A DNA stretch of 64,000 bases from Pseudogymnoascus destructans (taxonomy: Eukaryota; Ascomycota; Leotiomycetes; Thelebolales; Thelebolaceae): positions 434,001 through 498,000 of the forward strand of contig NW_020167535.1 in NCBI RefSeq assembly GCF_001641265.1, written 5' to 3'. The notes under the pieces are model-generated. The model did no database searches. It saw only the letters and a program-made list of their open reading frames with translations, and had not been told where the DNA came from. Positions 31,853-43,090 of the stretch are shown here, in pieces; position 1 is the stretch's first letter; each line of letters opens with the position of its first letter. Position numbers and translations under genes: made by a program.

Positions 31853-34800
31853 CTACTCCCCCCCCTTCCCCTTAACAGGCGTCATACCCTCCTTAGCAGG
31901 CGTCCCCGGCACCTCCGGCGTATAAAACGCAGCCTGCTTAAACCTCCCCCCCTCCTCATCTTCATCCACATCCTCCACCACCGGCAACGGCGTCCTCACC
32001 CCCTCCTCCTCCCCAGACACCATACTCATAGCCGCATCAGCATCAGCATCCGCATCGCTATCACTCCCCGCACCCCCCTCCTCCAACGTCGCCGCATGGG
32101 CCGAGAGGCGATTATGCAATTCCCTAAAGCTGCGTGCCGCGACGGTATTCGTACTCGCCTCCGAGCCGCGGTGATCTACACCACCACGGTGGTCACCACC
32201 ACGCAGCGACGCCTCCCTCCCAAACTCCTTCGGCGCAGGCGACTCGCTCGTTCCCCTCTCCTGCGCCTGCGCCTGCGCCTGCTTCTTCAACCTCATCCTC
32301 TCCTCCGCAGACATATTCGCCAACGCATCCCCAAACGTAATAACACTAGCCTTCTTCCCATGAATGACAAAACTCCCCGTTCCCCTGGCGAGGTGATCAT
32401 CCCTCGCCACCTCCTCTCCCTCCTTCGTCCCGGAGGAGGACGAGTCCTTGCCCTTGCGACTGCGGTGTTGGGTCGGGACGTGCGCGTCTCGGAGGGTGCG
32501 GTGGATGCTGCGCCGGATTTTGCCGCGTTCGAGTTTCTCTTTCTCGGTGGAATCGGAGGTGCTGGTGGTGGGGGGTTCTCCGGCGATGGAGTCGGAGGCG
32601 AGGGTGCCGTCGATGAGACCTGCTTGTTCTAGGGCTATGTTTTCGCCGGCGTCTTCTTGGGGGGAGGAGACGGAGCGTTGCGGATCGGCGGAGGCGGTTG
32701 GGGTCATCCGGGGGTATGAGGATGTGTGGGAGAGGACGGGGCTTCTTGGCTGTGCGCCGGCGCCTGGGGATAGCTGTTTCCTTGGACCGTCGAATTTCAG
32801 AGGTGGGAGTTCCCATGCTTGCGCTTTGTGGAAAGTGGAGGCGCTCTGTGCTGCCGAGGGACTGGTGAAGAAATCGTCGATGTCGAAATCATTCGGTGAA
32901 GCTTGTGGCACCGGAGTTGGGTGCTGAGACTGCGAGCTTTGCTGGGGAGAGAGGGCAGCGCTGTTCCTCGAGCTCACTCCGGCGTGACTGTCACGGTCGT
33001 TTTGCTTGGCTAAGCATTCCCCAGAGAGATTGGCAGTAGGAAGTAGCGGGTCTACTTTTTCACCTTCCCCGTGCTTCACTTCCTCATCCAAGTCCATGGA
33101 CAAGATATCCCTGTGACATCTCAGCCTCCAGATCTCCATCCGGACCCATCTCAGCTTTGCCGACATGCGGCCAGCTGCCAACACTACTTGTTCCCGCGTC
33201 TTTGCCTGGATAGGCGCAAGGATTAGCAAGTGACGAGCATTCCGAAGCTGAGCGTCTAATTGTTTGGTAGCGACAGCCAGCTTCCCCTCCGCTTCCGTCA
33301 TCTTCTGCATCATAATCTCTCTCCTTGCGGCCAAGATATCTTGAGCCATCTGGAGATCAATCTTCCCGCTGATAATCTGAACCTCGCCAGTAGGAGTCTG
33401 CACGGAGCGTCCAGAATTCGCACTACCGAGCCTCCTAATCCCACGAGTTCGCTGCCCCTCATAATTCCCACCAACCACGCCTCGCATTCTCACGCCGGCT
33501 GTGCGGAATGCGGCAGCGTAATTCAGCTTCGCGAGCCAGTCATTCATTTCATCTTCGTTGTCCGCCAGGAATGTTTCCTCAAAGCGTCCATGGCGAACGA
33601 AGAGAAACGCGTTCTTGTGCTTCTTGTACGTAGAATCGAGCAGGGCGACAGCATCATCCGTTGACATCAATGCATCCGGCTTAAAAGATTCAATCGGAGG
33701 CTTGAAGGTGACTGGAATTCCATCGTTGCCTTGCTTGACGTGATGGTCGTGTTGATGAATCAAGCTCTTGATCCAGGCTGTGTTGCGGAAGAAGTACAAC
33801 TGCGCTCCTGTGAGAATTGCGCCCCATTCCTGCCAAGGAGACCTCGTCTTCTTCTTCTTTGGGTCCTTGCGCCATAACAAGCCAACCTTGGTGATCTTGA
33901 TATCGACGATTCCTGGATGTGCCTCCTCGGGGTTCATGGCCGTCTTGTCGGACATGAAGGCATCAGGACGTGACCTTGCTGATATAATCTGCAAAACTCC
34001 CGTTCTGAAGAACGTTCGTTGCAAGTCATCTAGATTGAGAGATAGCGCAGTTCCAAGGTAGCTGTAGTGCTCCTCCAAGTTCATTACATCCTTCAGATTA
34101 GGTCGTAACGAGTCAAGCTTGCTGTCGATAATTAGAGTGTACGGATCAACAGGCTCTTTCGAAGGGCGCTTCATTGGATCGATACTTGATCGAGGGAATA
34201 GACTCTTCTTCTTCGACATGTGCTGGACAATTCGCTCGCCATTGATATCAAGGTCATCCTCCACATGGATGAAGGGCGTGTACGAAATATTGTCATAGAA
34301 ACACTCCAATATTTCGTCAAAGATTCCCTCTCCCTGTGTGTTTTTACAGTAAGCCTGCTTCTGCATCTTATTCTTGTTATTCTTGTTGAAGACATCGGTG
34401 TGAAGGATCAGAAGCGAAAAGGCAATAAAGTATGCCTGCTCAGGCGAAGCGTAGATACCTGGGTTACACTCGTGGTACCGATGTGCAAATGATTGCAGGC
34501 ATCGGTCAATATGTTGCGTCTCCTTGGGCAGTTCGACCTCCATAAGAAGCTTTCTGAGGGCCATATCCATAGGGTCTCCGAAGAACCCAAACCCACGCAT
34601 ATAGCTCCGGAGAACCTGCTGTGAGAACGTATCGCTGCCTTTAGACAAGACACTTGCAACGGCGCCTCGACTAACAGCCTCTTCAAGCCGCAGGAGATAC
34701 TTTGCCGGGCTATCATCCTGGTGTCTCTCGGGTATGATAATTGGCTCTCTTGTGATTTGAATTGAGTTATTTTTCGAAGTAGCAGAGAGTGGACTTGCTT

Positions 34801-36139
34801 GTCCTGAAGCGTGAGGCATTGGATCAGGACGAAGGCGATGGGTCAAGTTGAATATATCTCCGAAGCTCTTCCTGCCAGTCGACGTCGACGTGCGGCTGGA
34901 CGGAAGAGGTGGGGTATCTAATGGCTCATCGTTCTGCCCGTTCCTCAGAGATGTCAGAGTGGAGGACCTGCCCCTGAGACCGCGTCGAGTAGGAGAAGAT
35001 TTGTTGGAGGCAGTTGAGTCGCGGCGGATTAATGGTGACCCAGGGGCTGCAAACAGCATAGACGCCTTAGCAATAGCAGAGTGGGTGTGAGCGGCACCCT
35101 CGTTGTCGTCGGCGCCTTGCGGGAGACGTAGAGTCTGCGCAGCGCCGGAATCCGTGCTGGCTCGACTAGTGTTGTTGCCAGACTTATCAGGTACGGAAGG
35201 CGAATTAGGCTGGTCATGGTGAACTACCTTCGGTGGTAAAGGAAAGAGCGGCTGGGGCTTCTTTCGCCGCGGTAGTCTAAAGAACGTAGTCGTAGTATGT
35301 GTTGTCTGTATCGTAGTGGTCGTTTGCGCATACACATGGTTGTCTGCAGAGCTACCATCAGATCTCGAAGATTCAGACAGCCTATTGACTGGCAATGCAA
35401 GCGTCGATCCAGCATCATCTCCATAAGGCGGAGGCATTGCACCTGGGACCTGAGAGCTGTGACGCACAGGTTCATCGAAGGTGACACGGGACGACGAGTT
35501 CCCCTCGGATAGCGCCTTCCTCCTCTCCTTCTTCGATGCCTTTATCAGTTCGTCGAATGCGGATGGCTTAGAGTCCGATGGTTTTATACCAGGAAGCTTG
35601 AGCTTCGACTTTTTCTTCTGTGCGGTGTTTGTCGGTGCCGTTGTGATGATTTCGGGAGCTGCCGAGCGAACGTCAGTGGCTTCTCTTCCAATGAGACACA
35701 GGCTCGGGTCAATGTCAATCAATTGGGGGAGGTGGAACGTACGTCTAGGCATAGGAGGGGCGGCATCAGCCTCAGCCTGCTGCCTCGCTCTCGTAGACAG
35801 CTGCGAATCAGACGCATGCCTAAACTTCATCATCGAGAAGCGGCCCGACTGCCTGGGCGTCGCATCCTGCACAGGCGGTGACACCGGCCTATCCTCCGGC
35901 AGCGGCAGCGTCTCCTCCGGTGAAGTGAACGCCATGGCCGGCGCGGACGACAGCGGCGTCAGCTCGAGTGAATCTGACGCGCCAGCGTCCCTGCGCGGCA
36001 GCTGCTCGCTCAGTCTCCCCGCCCTGCTATCCGCCGCAGCAGCTCCTGGCGGGCTGGGGAGAAGCAGCGAGTGACGGCGGTTGAGATCGGTCTCGCTGGC
36101 CTGGCCGCGTCGACGCAGCAGGCCTGGGATGATGGGCAT
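31853..36139 (-). CDS. Arf guanine-nucleotide exchange factor with Sec7 and PH domains (Syt1-like)
   Basis: About 1,428 aa as one open frame. A long Ser/Pro-rich disordered N-terminus is followed by a Sec7 domain (residues about 475-680). This contains VELPKETQHIDRCLQSFAHRY, with the catalytic 'glutamic finger', and YASPEQAYFIAFSLLILHTDVFN, the Arf-binding helix. A PH domain spans about 745-880 (VGLLWRKDPKKKKTRSPWQEWGA...NDWLAKLNYAAAFR). A coiled coil (about 935-985) and a disordered acidic tail end the protein. It activates Arf GTPases on Golgi or exocytic membranes. A probable in-frame intron of 84 bp at 35742-35659 (GTACGT...CGGCAG) would remove 28 residues from the N-terminal region. Confidence 0.92.
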   Translation of the reverse strand: MPIIPGLLRRRGQASETDLNRRHSLLLPSPPGAAAADSRAGRLSEQLPRRDAGASDSLELTPLSSAPAMAFTSPEETLPLPEDRPVSPPVQDATPRQSGRFSMMKFRHASDSQLSTRARQQAEADAAPPMPRRTFHLPQLIDIDPSLCLIGREATDVRSAAPEIITTAPTNTAQKKKSKLKLPGIKPSDSKPSAFDELIKASKKERRKALSEGNSSSRVTFDEPVRHSSQVPGAMPPPYGDDAGSTLALPVNRLSESSRSDGSSADNHVYAQTTTTIQTTHTTTTFFRLPRRKKPQPLFPLPPKVVHHDQPNSPSVPDKSGNNTSRASTDSGAAQTLRLPQGADDNEGAAHTHSAIAKASMLFAAPGSPLIRRDSTASNKSSPTRRGLRGRSSTLTSLRNGQNDEPLDTPPLPSSRTSTSTGRKSFGDIFNLTHRLRPDPMPHASGQASPLSATSKNNSIQITREPIIIPERHQDDSPAKYLLRLEEAVSRGAVASVLSKGSDTFSQQVLRSYMRGFGFFGDPMDMALRKLLMEVELPKETQHIDRCLQSFAHRYHECNPGIYASPEQAYFIAFSLLILHTDVFNKNNKNKMQKQAYCKNTQGEGIFDEILECFYDNISYTPFIHVEDDLDINGERIVQHMSKKKSLFPRSSIDPMKRPSKEPVDPYTLIIDSKLDSLRPNLKDVMNLEEHYSYLGTALSLNLDDLQRTFFRTGVLQIISARSRPDAFMSDKTAMNPEEAHPGIVDIKITKVGLLWRKDPKKKKTRSPWQEWGAILTGAQLYFFRNTAWIKSLIHQHDHHVKQGNDGIPVTFKPPIESFKPDALMSTDDAVALLDSTYKKHKNAFLFVRHGRFEETFLADNEDEMNDWLAKLNYAAAFRTAGVRMRGVVGGNYEGQRTRGIRRLGSANSGRSVQTPTGEVQIISGKIDLQMAQDILAARREIMMQKMTEAEGKLAVATKQLDAQLRNARHLLILAPIQAKTREQVVLAAGRMSAKLRWVRMEIWRLRCHRDILSMDLDEEVKHGEGEKVDPLLPTANLSGECLAKQNDRDSHAGVSSRNSAALSPQQSSQSQHPTPVPQASPNDFDIDDFFTSPSAAQSASTFHKAQAWELPPLKFDGPRKQLSPGAGAQPRSPVLSHTSSYPRMTPTASADPQRSVSSPQEDAGENIALEQAGLIDGTLASDSIAGEPPTTSTSDSTEKEKLERGKIRRSIHRTLRDAHVPTQHRSRKGKDSSSSGTKEGEEVARDDHLARGTGSFVIHGKKASVITFGDALANMSAEERMRLKKQAQAQAQERGTSESPAPKEFGREASLRGGDHRGGVDHRGSEASTNTVAARSFRELHNRLSAHAATLEEGGAGSDSDADADADAAMSMVSGEEEGVRTPLPVVEDVDEDEEGGRFKQAAFYTPEVPGTPAKEGMTPVKGKGGE

Positions 36140-37045
36140 CTCGAGGGGTGTGGAGCACGGGGGCAGGGGCGAAAGGGATTATCGGATCATGGCAGGCCAC
36201 TCGCTTCGTGTCTTGTTTCCGTTTCCAGGCCGACTTGGAGGCTCCCTCGAAGGTTTCTTGGGGGTTTGGGGATAGAGGTTGCGGGGAAGGATTGGAAGAG
36301 CCAAATAGGAGTTTATCGGTCGTGCGTCGAGTGGTTGGCGTGGTGTACAGGGTCGTCGTCGCACAGACGTCAGGGCAGCTCAGTGAGAGATATTGGCAAG
36401 CTGTGTGGTGTGTGATGATACAAGGGGTTTTGGAAAAGTGATCAATAATACAAAAACAAGAGGATGGTGTTTCAAACGATTGATTGACACTGAGGTCTTG
36501 GGAGAAAGAGCGTAGAGAGATATAGAGAGAGTTGGAGTACAGAAATAGAGGATTGTATAGGAGGAAGCTGCTAAAGGCAATAGCGCGTGTCGTTGGGATT
36601 TGGGATTTGGGATTTATGTGGAGGGTACTTGTAAAGACACCACTCCTATTGCGGGGGATGAAGTACTCTTTTGCTTATTCCCAACTCCAAGCACCTTCTC
36701 ATTCTCCCTTTCCTCCTATGCAGTAAGAGAGAGAGTGGCTGTAAGAATTTAATCCTATCTCTAAATAAATATCATCAAGAATGAAAAATAACTTACCAAG
36801 AAGGATCAAAATACATCTACCCCGCCAGTAGCGCACCCAATCGGAAGCATAGTCATCGTCATCGTCATCGTCAATTCAACAGCCACCAAAGAGCAAAGAA
36901 GTCGCTGCCTTGGGACCCCAACCAACAACAACAATCCAAACAATCTTCCCCCATCACAACACCCTGATTCCAACCCTCAACCCGCATCCAGAAAGGGTCA
37001 CCATCCCCTTGCGTCTCCACCGCTTGGAGACAACACCGTGCAGTG
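36140..37045. promoter_or_regulatory. Divergent promoter region Arf-GEF/ECM14
   Basis: 906-bp spacer between the two divergent starts; AT-rich from 36,420 to 36,800, with short TCATCG repeats at 36,852-36,872. No gene supported. Confidence 0.45.
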
Positions 37046-38995
37046 ATGCGACTCCTCCAGGAGCCCTCCTCACTCTTCCCCCTCCTCCTCCTCTCCACCC
37101 TCGCCCCAGTCCCCACCGTAGCTGTCCCATGGGCTACCGGCGACAGCACACAGTCCCTCAGCGGCCGCGACGCCAAAGCGCCGTATCACCGCTCCCACAG
37201 CGTGTTCCCGCAGTTGACATGGCTGCGCGACACGGCGATCGAGAAGATCTTTGGCGGGAACGCGAAGCCTGAGACGGCGACGGCAAAGGAGAATGGACAG
37301 GTCGCGACGACGAGCCAGCGGAGGCCGTTGAGCGCGCAGCTTCCGGCGACGCTGTTGGCGAAGTATGGGGGGGATGTGGTGCTGAGGTTTAACATTACGA
37401 CGTTGGAGGAAGAGGCGGCGTTGGCGGAGGCGGCGGATACGCTGTTTCTTGATGTGTGGGAGTTTACGAATAACTGGGCGGATATAAGGTTGGCAGAGGA
37501 CGATGTGAGTATATCGTGGTGGCCTCACTCCCAAAGATATACATACTAACCCCTCCCCCAGGTCCCCTCCCTCCTCGGTCTCCTCCCCAAATCCCTCCAC
37601 AACGCCTACTCCAACCTCATGCCCGACCTCGCTCAATCAATCTACCAATCCTACCCCTCCCTCGCCTTCTCCTCCCCCCCGTTCCCCCCCTCCCAAGGGC
37701 ACTCCTCCTTCACCCCCTCCATCCACAAAACCGACGGCGCAACCGACAACATCTTCTTCCGCGACTACCAACCCCTCTCCGTCATCATCCCCTGGATGCG
37801 CCTCATAGCTTCCATGTTCACCACCCACGTCACCATGACCTCCATCGGGCTCTCCTACGAAGGCCGCTCCATCCCCGCCCTCCGCGTCGGCGTGCATCCC
37901 ACCCCTGCTTCTTCCACCAAAAAGCGGAAGACAATCATCGTCGCCGGCGGCCTGCATGCGCGCGAATGGATCTCTACATCTTCCGTCACGTACATCGCGT
38001 GGTCCATCATCACGGCTTACGGCAAGTCTCCCGCTATCACGAAGTTGATCCATGAGTTCGATTGGGTCTTCATCCCGACGCTGAATCCGGACGGGTACGT
38101 GCATACCTGGGAGACGGACCGCTTGTGGCGCAAGAGCAGACAGCAGACACACCTCCGCTTCTGCCGCGGCCTCGACCTCGACCGGTCATTCGGCTACCGC
38201 TGGGCCGGGTCCGCGTTCCAAGCTAACCCCTGTTCCGAGAGCTACCCTGGATCTGCGCCGTTCCAGGCAATTGAGGCGCATCGCCTGGCGGAGTGGGCGA
38301 AGATGGAGGTGAAGGAGAATAATGCGAAGTTCGTGGGATTGTTGGATCTACACTCGTATTCCCAGCAGGTTCTGTATCCCTACAGTTACTCCTGCGAGGC
38401 CGAGCCGCCGACGATTGAGAATCTCGAGGAGCTGGGGATGGGGTTGGCGAAGGCGATAAGGATCTCGAGTGGGGAGTTTTACGCGGTTACTTCGGCGTGT
38501 GAGGGGAGTGTTGTTACGAAGAAGAAGAAGGGGAAAGGCAAATCGGCGAAGACGAAGAAGAAGGATGAAGAGAAGGAGGAGGAGACGAGGAAAATCCGCA
38601 TGGAGAGTGGAGGCGGCTCAGCGATCGATTGGTTCTACCACGAGATGAAGGTACGGTATACGTATCAGCTTAAGCTGAGGGATACGGGGAGTTATGGGTT
38701 TTTACTCCCGGGAGAACATATTGTGCCGACGGGCGAGGAGGCGTTTAATGCGGTCAAGTATTTTGGGGACTTCTTGATGGGGAATAAGGGGATTGAGAGT
38801 GTGGATGGGGTGGGGGTGGAGGCAGAGGTACTGGAGGAGATGGAGGAGGGGGTTGAGAGTGTGGCGGTGGAGGAGGGTGAGGAGGTGGATGTGGATAAGG
38901 ATGATGAGGAGGAGTGGGTGGTAGTTGAAGACGAGGGTTTGGAAGCAGCGAGTGATATGTCCGAGCTACGGCGGAGGAGGAGGTTAGATGTGTAA
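37046..38995 (+). CDS. ECM14: Inactive metallocarboxypeptidase-like protein Ecm14 (M14 family)
   Basis: 630-aa secreted or vacuolar protein; exons 37046-37504 and 37562-38995. A signal peptide (LFPLLLLSTLAPVPTVAVPWA) and a propeptide (to about residue 260) precede the M14 fold. Zinc ligands are kept: HAREW (His, Glu) and LLDLHSYSQ (His). The catalytic Glu of the usual FELRD motif is Lys here (YQLKLRDTGSYGF), and the NR pair of the substrate site reads DLDRSF. The first change is the known hallmark of Ecm14 pseudopeptidases. Two unusual additions are a Lys-rich insertion (KKKKGKGKSAKTKKKDEEKE, about residue 475) and an acidic 80-residue tail. It is involved in wall integrity in yeast; its substrate is unknown. 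Confidence 0.92.
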
Positions 38996-39230
38996 AATTG
39001 AACCCTTTGGACATGTCAAAGAACGAATCATACCATACTTACTTTTTCGTGATTAGCCCAATGCGACCTTGTTGCTGTAGCCGTATAGCCGTACTAGTAT
39101 AGTATAGGGGTATATTCGCCCACGTGACCTTGTACTCCGTAATATATCAAGTATAAAGCATAAAAGCAAGTATATTCCCCCCACGTGACCCTAATAGGTG
39201 GCTCCATTATACTGCCAACCGAACACCACT

Positions 39231-39261
39231 TTACATAAGGACTCCGTAAGTCCTTATGTAA
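39231..39261. repeat. Perfect 13-bp inverted repeat with 5-nt spacer
   Basis: Arms TTACATAAGGACT and AGTCCTTATGTAA separated by CCGTA. Confidence 0.9.
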
Positions 39262-39274
39262 TATATCTCGCATT

Positions 39275-39316
39275 GTTCGAGGGTGTTCGAGGGTGTTCGA
39301 GGGTGTTCGAGGGTGC
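39275..39316. repeat. GTTCGAGGGT tandem repeat, four copies
   Basis: Four exact 10-bp units, non-coding. Confidence 0.9.
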
Positions 39317-40000
39317 TAGTAGAAAAACTATAAAAATAACATAAAAAGAAAGTATATTCCCCCACGTGACGAAAACTACGTAGTCCTGGGGATGTACAGG
39401 ATCCAATACTGACCACTACCGCAGCCTACAGGTTGCGTGCTTTTGCCTGTACCCATACTATACTACCATCTCTAATTATATTCTCCATATATACAGAACC
39501 TTCAACTGTGGCGATTATTGAGGGTCTAGTTCTTCTTCTGTCTGCTACTATTGTATTATACAACCCATCGAAACTTTCCCATAGCCTGCAATCTGCTCTA
39601 ACCAGCAAAACCCGTCCATACTATACGTCCATGTCGACATCGCACGCCATCCCGCACCGCCTTCACATCAACCCCAACACACAGTTCTCGACTCAGAATA
39701 CAAGAATACACTGACATTACCGCATACCACGGACAGCAACACTGCAACCAGGCACAGATCAACCCCGTGGCGACATCGGGGCGCGCCATTTTCCCATCTC
39801 CGTATATCCCCCTCTGTCCGCTCCCTTCTCTCCATGTCCGATCTGCCACGTCCTGCACGTGAGAACACTCTTCGCCGCGGAGACCGAGACCACCACCGCC
39901 ACGAGGGAGCAGCTGAGCCTGAACTGTCCTGTGCGACAACTACCTGACCTCTCTCCTCCTCACCCCTCCTCTCTCTCGACAAACACAACCACAACACACA

Positions 40001-42202
40001 ATGCCGACCACCACCATGGCGACAGCGCCGACCTCCCCTCCCCCCTCCACCTCCACCAACAACGGCACCCCCTTCCCCTCGCCACCCATCCACGACAGCT
40101 GCAACGACACCTACGAGGCGCACTCGCACGACGACAACGACGATACCCTCTCGCGCATGCGCCTGGCGAGCTCAAACAAGATAGCCGGGCGCGCCATTGC
40201 GCCATTCCTCGCGCGCCACATCCCCGCGGCCTATGCGCCGACGGGGACGGCGAGGGAGGGCGTGGAGAGGGAGAAGGATCCGAGTACCAAGTTTTGTTAT
40301 AGGCATAGGCCGGATCTGAAGTGTAGGAGGACGGCGGATGAGCCGTCGATGGATCATTTGCAGAGGGTGAGTTTTATTGCGGTTATCCTCGGGGAGGAAA
40401 GGGTGGAAGTGAATTTTTGTTAGTAGGGTATGGATGGGATTTTGGCTGACTTGTGCCGATAATAGGAACTCGAGAGCTTGTCGCAGGCCGACCAGCAGGG
40501 CATATCGCACGTCTGGTCGCTCTTCTCCGCCGCGCCGGCAAAACACCGAAACCTCATACTACAAGGCATCCTAACACAATGCTGCTTCCCGCAGCTCTCC
40601 TACCTCTCCACCGCCGTCCGCGACCTCACCCGCATCGACTTCATCACCGCGCTCCCCTCCGAAATCTCATTCAAGATCCTGTGCTACCTCGACACCACAT
40701 CCCTCTGCAAAGCCGCGCAAGTCAACCAGCGGTGGCGCAGCCTGGCGGATGATGATGTCGTCTGGCATAAGATGTGTGAGCAGCATATTGATCGCAAGTG
40801 CGTGAAGTGCGGGTGGGGATTGCCGCTGTTGGAGAGGAAGAGGTTGAGGGATTGGAAGAGGCAGCAACAGCTCCGTGCGACGGGGAGGGGGCTTAATGAG
40901 TGGTCGCCTCAACTCACGCCGCAGCCTGAGGCATCGGATAGTGCTTCGATCCCAAGACTGGAGTTGGCTGCTACAGGCCAGAATGGGAGGAAACGCTCCG
41001 CCTCCTCGTCCCTCTCCGACGACGGCCACGTCTCGCCCACGCAAATCAAGAAACTGCGCACCATCGAACCCGCCGCCAACGGCGTCGTATCGCGCACCAG
41101 CACACCCCGCTTCCGGCCCTGGAAAGAAGTCTACAAAGACCGCTTCAAAGTAGGCACAAACTGGAAGTACGGGCGCTGCACCACGAAAGTGTTTCGCGGC
41201 CACACAAACGGCGTCATGTGTCTGCAGTTCGACGACTCCATCCTCGCGACGGGGTCGTACGATACCACCATCAAGATCTGGGATATCGATACTGGGGAAG
41301 AACTGCGCACCCTCCGCGGCCACACCTCCGGGATCAGGTCGCTGCAATTCGACGACACGAAACTCATCAGCGGCTCCCTGGACCGGATGCTCAAGGTATG
41401 GAATTGGCGGACGGGGGAATGCATGTCCACATATCAAGGCCACACTGGGGGTATAATGTCGCTGCACTTCGACGGAAACCTCCTCGCCAGCGGGTCCGTC
41501 GATAAATCCGTCAAGATCTGGAATTTCTCCGATAAATCGACATTCTCGCTCAAAGGGCATCGCGACTGGGTCAACGCCGTCAAAGTCGATTCCGCATCCC
41601 GCACTGTCTTTTCTGCGTCAGACGACTGTAGTATCAAGCTGTGGGACCTCGATTCTAAGGCCTGCATCAAGACTTTTGAAGGGCATGTTGGACAGGTTCA
41701 GCAGGTTCTGTCGCTGCCGGCGGATTATGAACCGGAACTCGACGACCCCTCCCCAACAGCCGACGACGCATCCTCCAACGCCTCCTCCGCCGACCTCCCC
41801 CAACCCACCGACCTCCGCTCCTCGTTCGGCCCAGCTTTCACCGCCGGTTACGCCACAAACCGCCCCTTGCCGCCGCGCTACATGTTAACCGGCGCCCTCG
41901 ACTCCACCGTCCGGCTGTGGGACGTGTATACCGGGCGCTGCCTGAAAACATTCTTCGGCCACGTCGAGGGCGTATGGGCACTGGCGGGGGATACGCTCAG
42001 GGTTGTTTCAGGGGCGGAGGATAGGATGGTCAAGATGTGGGATGCGAGGACGGGGAGGTGCGAGAGGACGTTCGCGGGGCATGCGGGGCCGGTTACGTGT
42101 ATTGGGTTGAGTGATAGTAGGATTTGTACGGGGAGTGAGGATTGTGAGGTTAGGTTGCAGAGTTTTAAGGGGGATTTGGGGGAGGGGGAGGGCGGAGTGT
42201 AG
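40001..42202 (+). CDS. sconB: F-box/WD40 sulfur controller SconB (Met30 homologue)
   Basis: 700-aa substrate receptor of an SCF ubiquitin ligase; exons 40001-40366 and 40466-42202. A conserved N-terminal block (STKFCYRHRPDLKCRRTAD and the adjoining AADQQGISHVWSLFS-like helix) precedes the F-box (residues about 183-225, LPSEISFKILCYLDTTSLCKAAQV). A Cys-rich linker (EQHIDRKCVKCGWGLPLLERKRL) and seven WD40 repeats from residue about 355 follow. The sixth repeat is preceded by an Asp/Ser/Pro-rich insert. In Aspergillus and Neurospora this protein represses sulfur assimilation by turning over the bZIP activator MetR/Cys3 when sulfur is plentiful. Identity is strong across the whole length. Confidence 0.95.
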
Positions 42203-43090
42203 CGCAGCGCTTGAGCGCGAGCGTAGGGGGAGGGAAGATGGTGTGGCTGTGGCGGGGGGTTTGCTTCGAGCGGGATGCTTTGTTTTGGGGAGTGATGGAA
42301 GGATACCAAGGCATGGAATCGGATCGAGGCTCAACGACAGCCCTACGGCTGGATAATCAAACGGCGTTTTTCGGGTTACGTATGGGCGGCGGAGGGATGG
42401 CTTTGCTCTTTTGCTCATCTTAGCGGCTTCCTTATATTTTTTGGTTCTGGGAATGGGGGACAATAGGGGAACAGGAAAAGGGGAATGGGAAGGGGAAGGG
42501 GGGGCGGATTACCTGGAAAATGGGGTAAGAAAGGGGGGCAGGGGGATTAGATTCAGTCAAGTGCTGTACGATATGAAATACCAATACCAATATCATGAAT
42601 ACGACGGGGGAGGATGGTGATGTGAATGTGATAGGTGTATGTGAGGAATCTTACTGGAATAATAGGGTAGATCCGAGGTGGTGTGAGACAAGTGATATCT
42701 ATATTGACACTGCGGATTGTGCCCAGGAGAACGAAGGTAGAGAGGGGGAAGAAAGGTAAATACATCCCAAAACCGCATAGAAAGTCCCAACACAACGTAA
42801 CTAACAACAGTAATTATCATCAATCCATTTGTTTCTCCATCTATCATTTTCCTTTTCTGGGGTAAGTGCGTACCCCATCACAAACTCCCTGCCAAATCTC
42901 CACATCCGTCATCCCAAAACGTGGCCGGAACAACAATTTCCCGACCCACCAATAATTCCTCGCTTCTCCCTGCTTCCACAGCTCTCCCCAACCACACAAC
43001 CGCAGCTCCCTTCCAACTCGAGACTGAAGCAACGCACGCAGCGCTGCCACCTTCGAACCACGCAATTGAGGTTTCGTGACGGGAGACGAA
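42203..43090. other. sconB/CCDC47 spacer
   Basis: 3' flank of sconB and 5' flank of the next gene; G-rich around 42,470-42,540 and AT-rich afterwards. No supported gene. Confidence 0.45.

Larger units (their letters stand above)
38996..40000. promoter_or_regulatory. ECM14/sconB intergenic region with repeated CACGTGAC boxes
   Basis: 1,005-bp AT-rich spacer. It contains three copies of a TATATTC(G/C)CCC...CACGTGAC block (near 39,120, 39,181 and 39,362). It also has a perfect 13-bp inverted repeat, and four 10-bp GTTCGAGGGT units at 39,275-39,316. CACGTG is the core recognised by bHLH factors such as Cbf1, which acts with Met4 in sulfur regulation in yeast; a link to sconB is inference. Confidence 0.5.

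Noticed and set aside
31529..32632. 367-codon Arg/Pro-rich ORF antisense to the Arf-GEF
   Set aside because: Low-complexity mirror of the Ser/Glu-rich C-terminus; no family resemblance.
40667..41560. 297-codon ORF antisense to sconB
   Set aside because: Antisense to WD40 repeats of a well-supported gene; composition is a codon-bias artefact.
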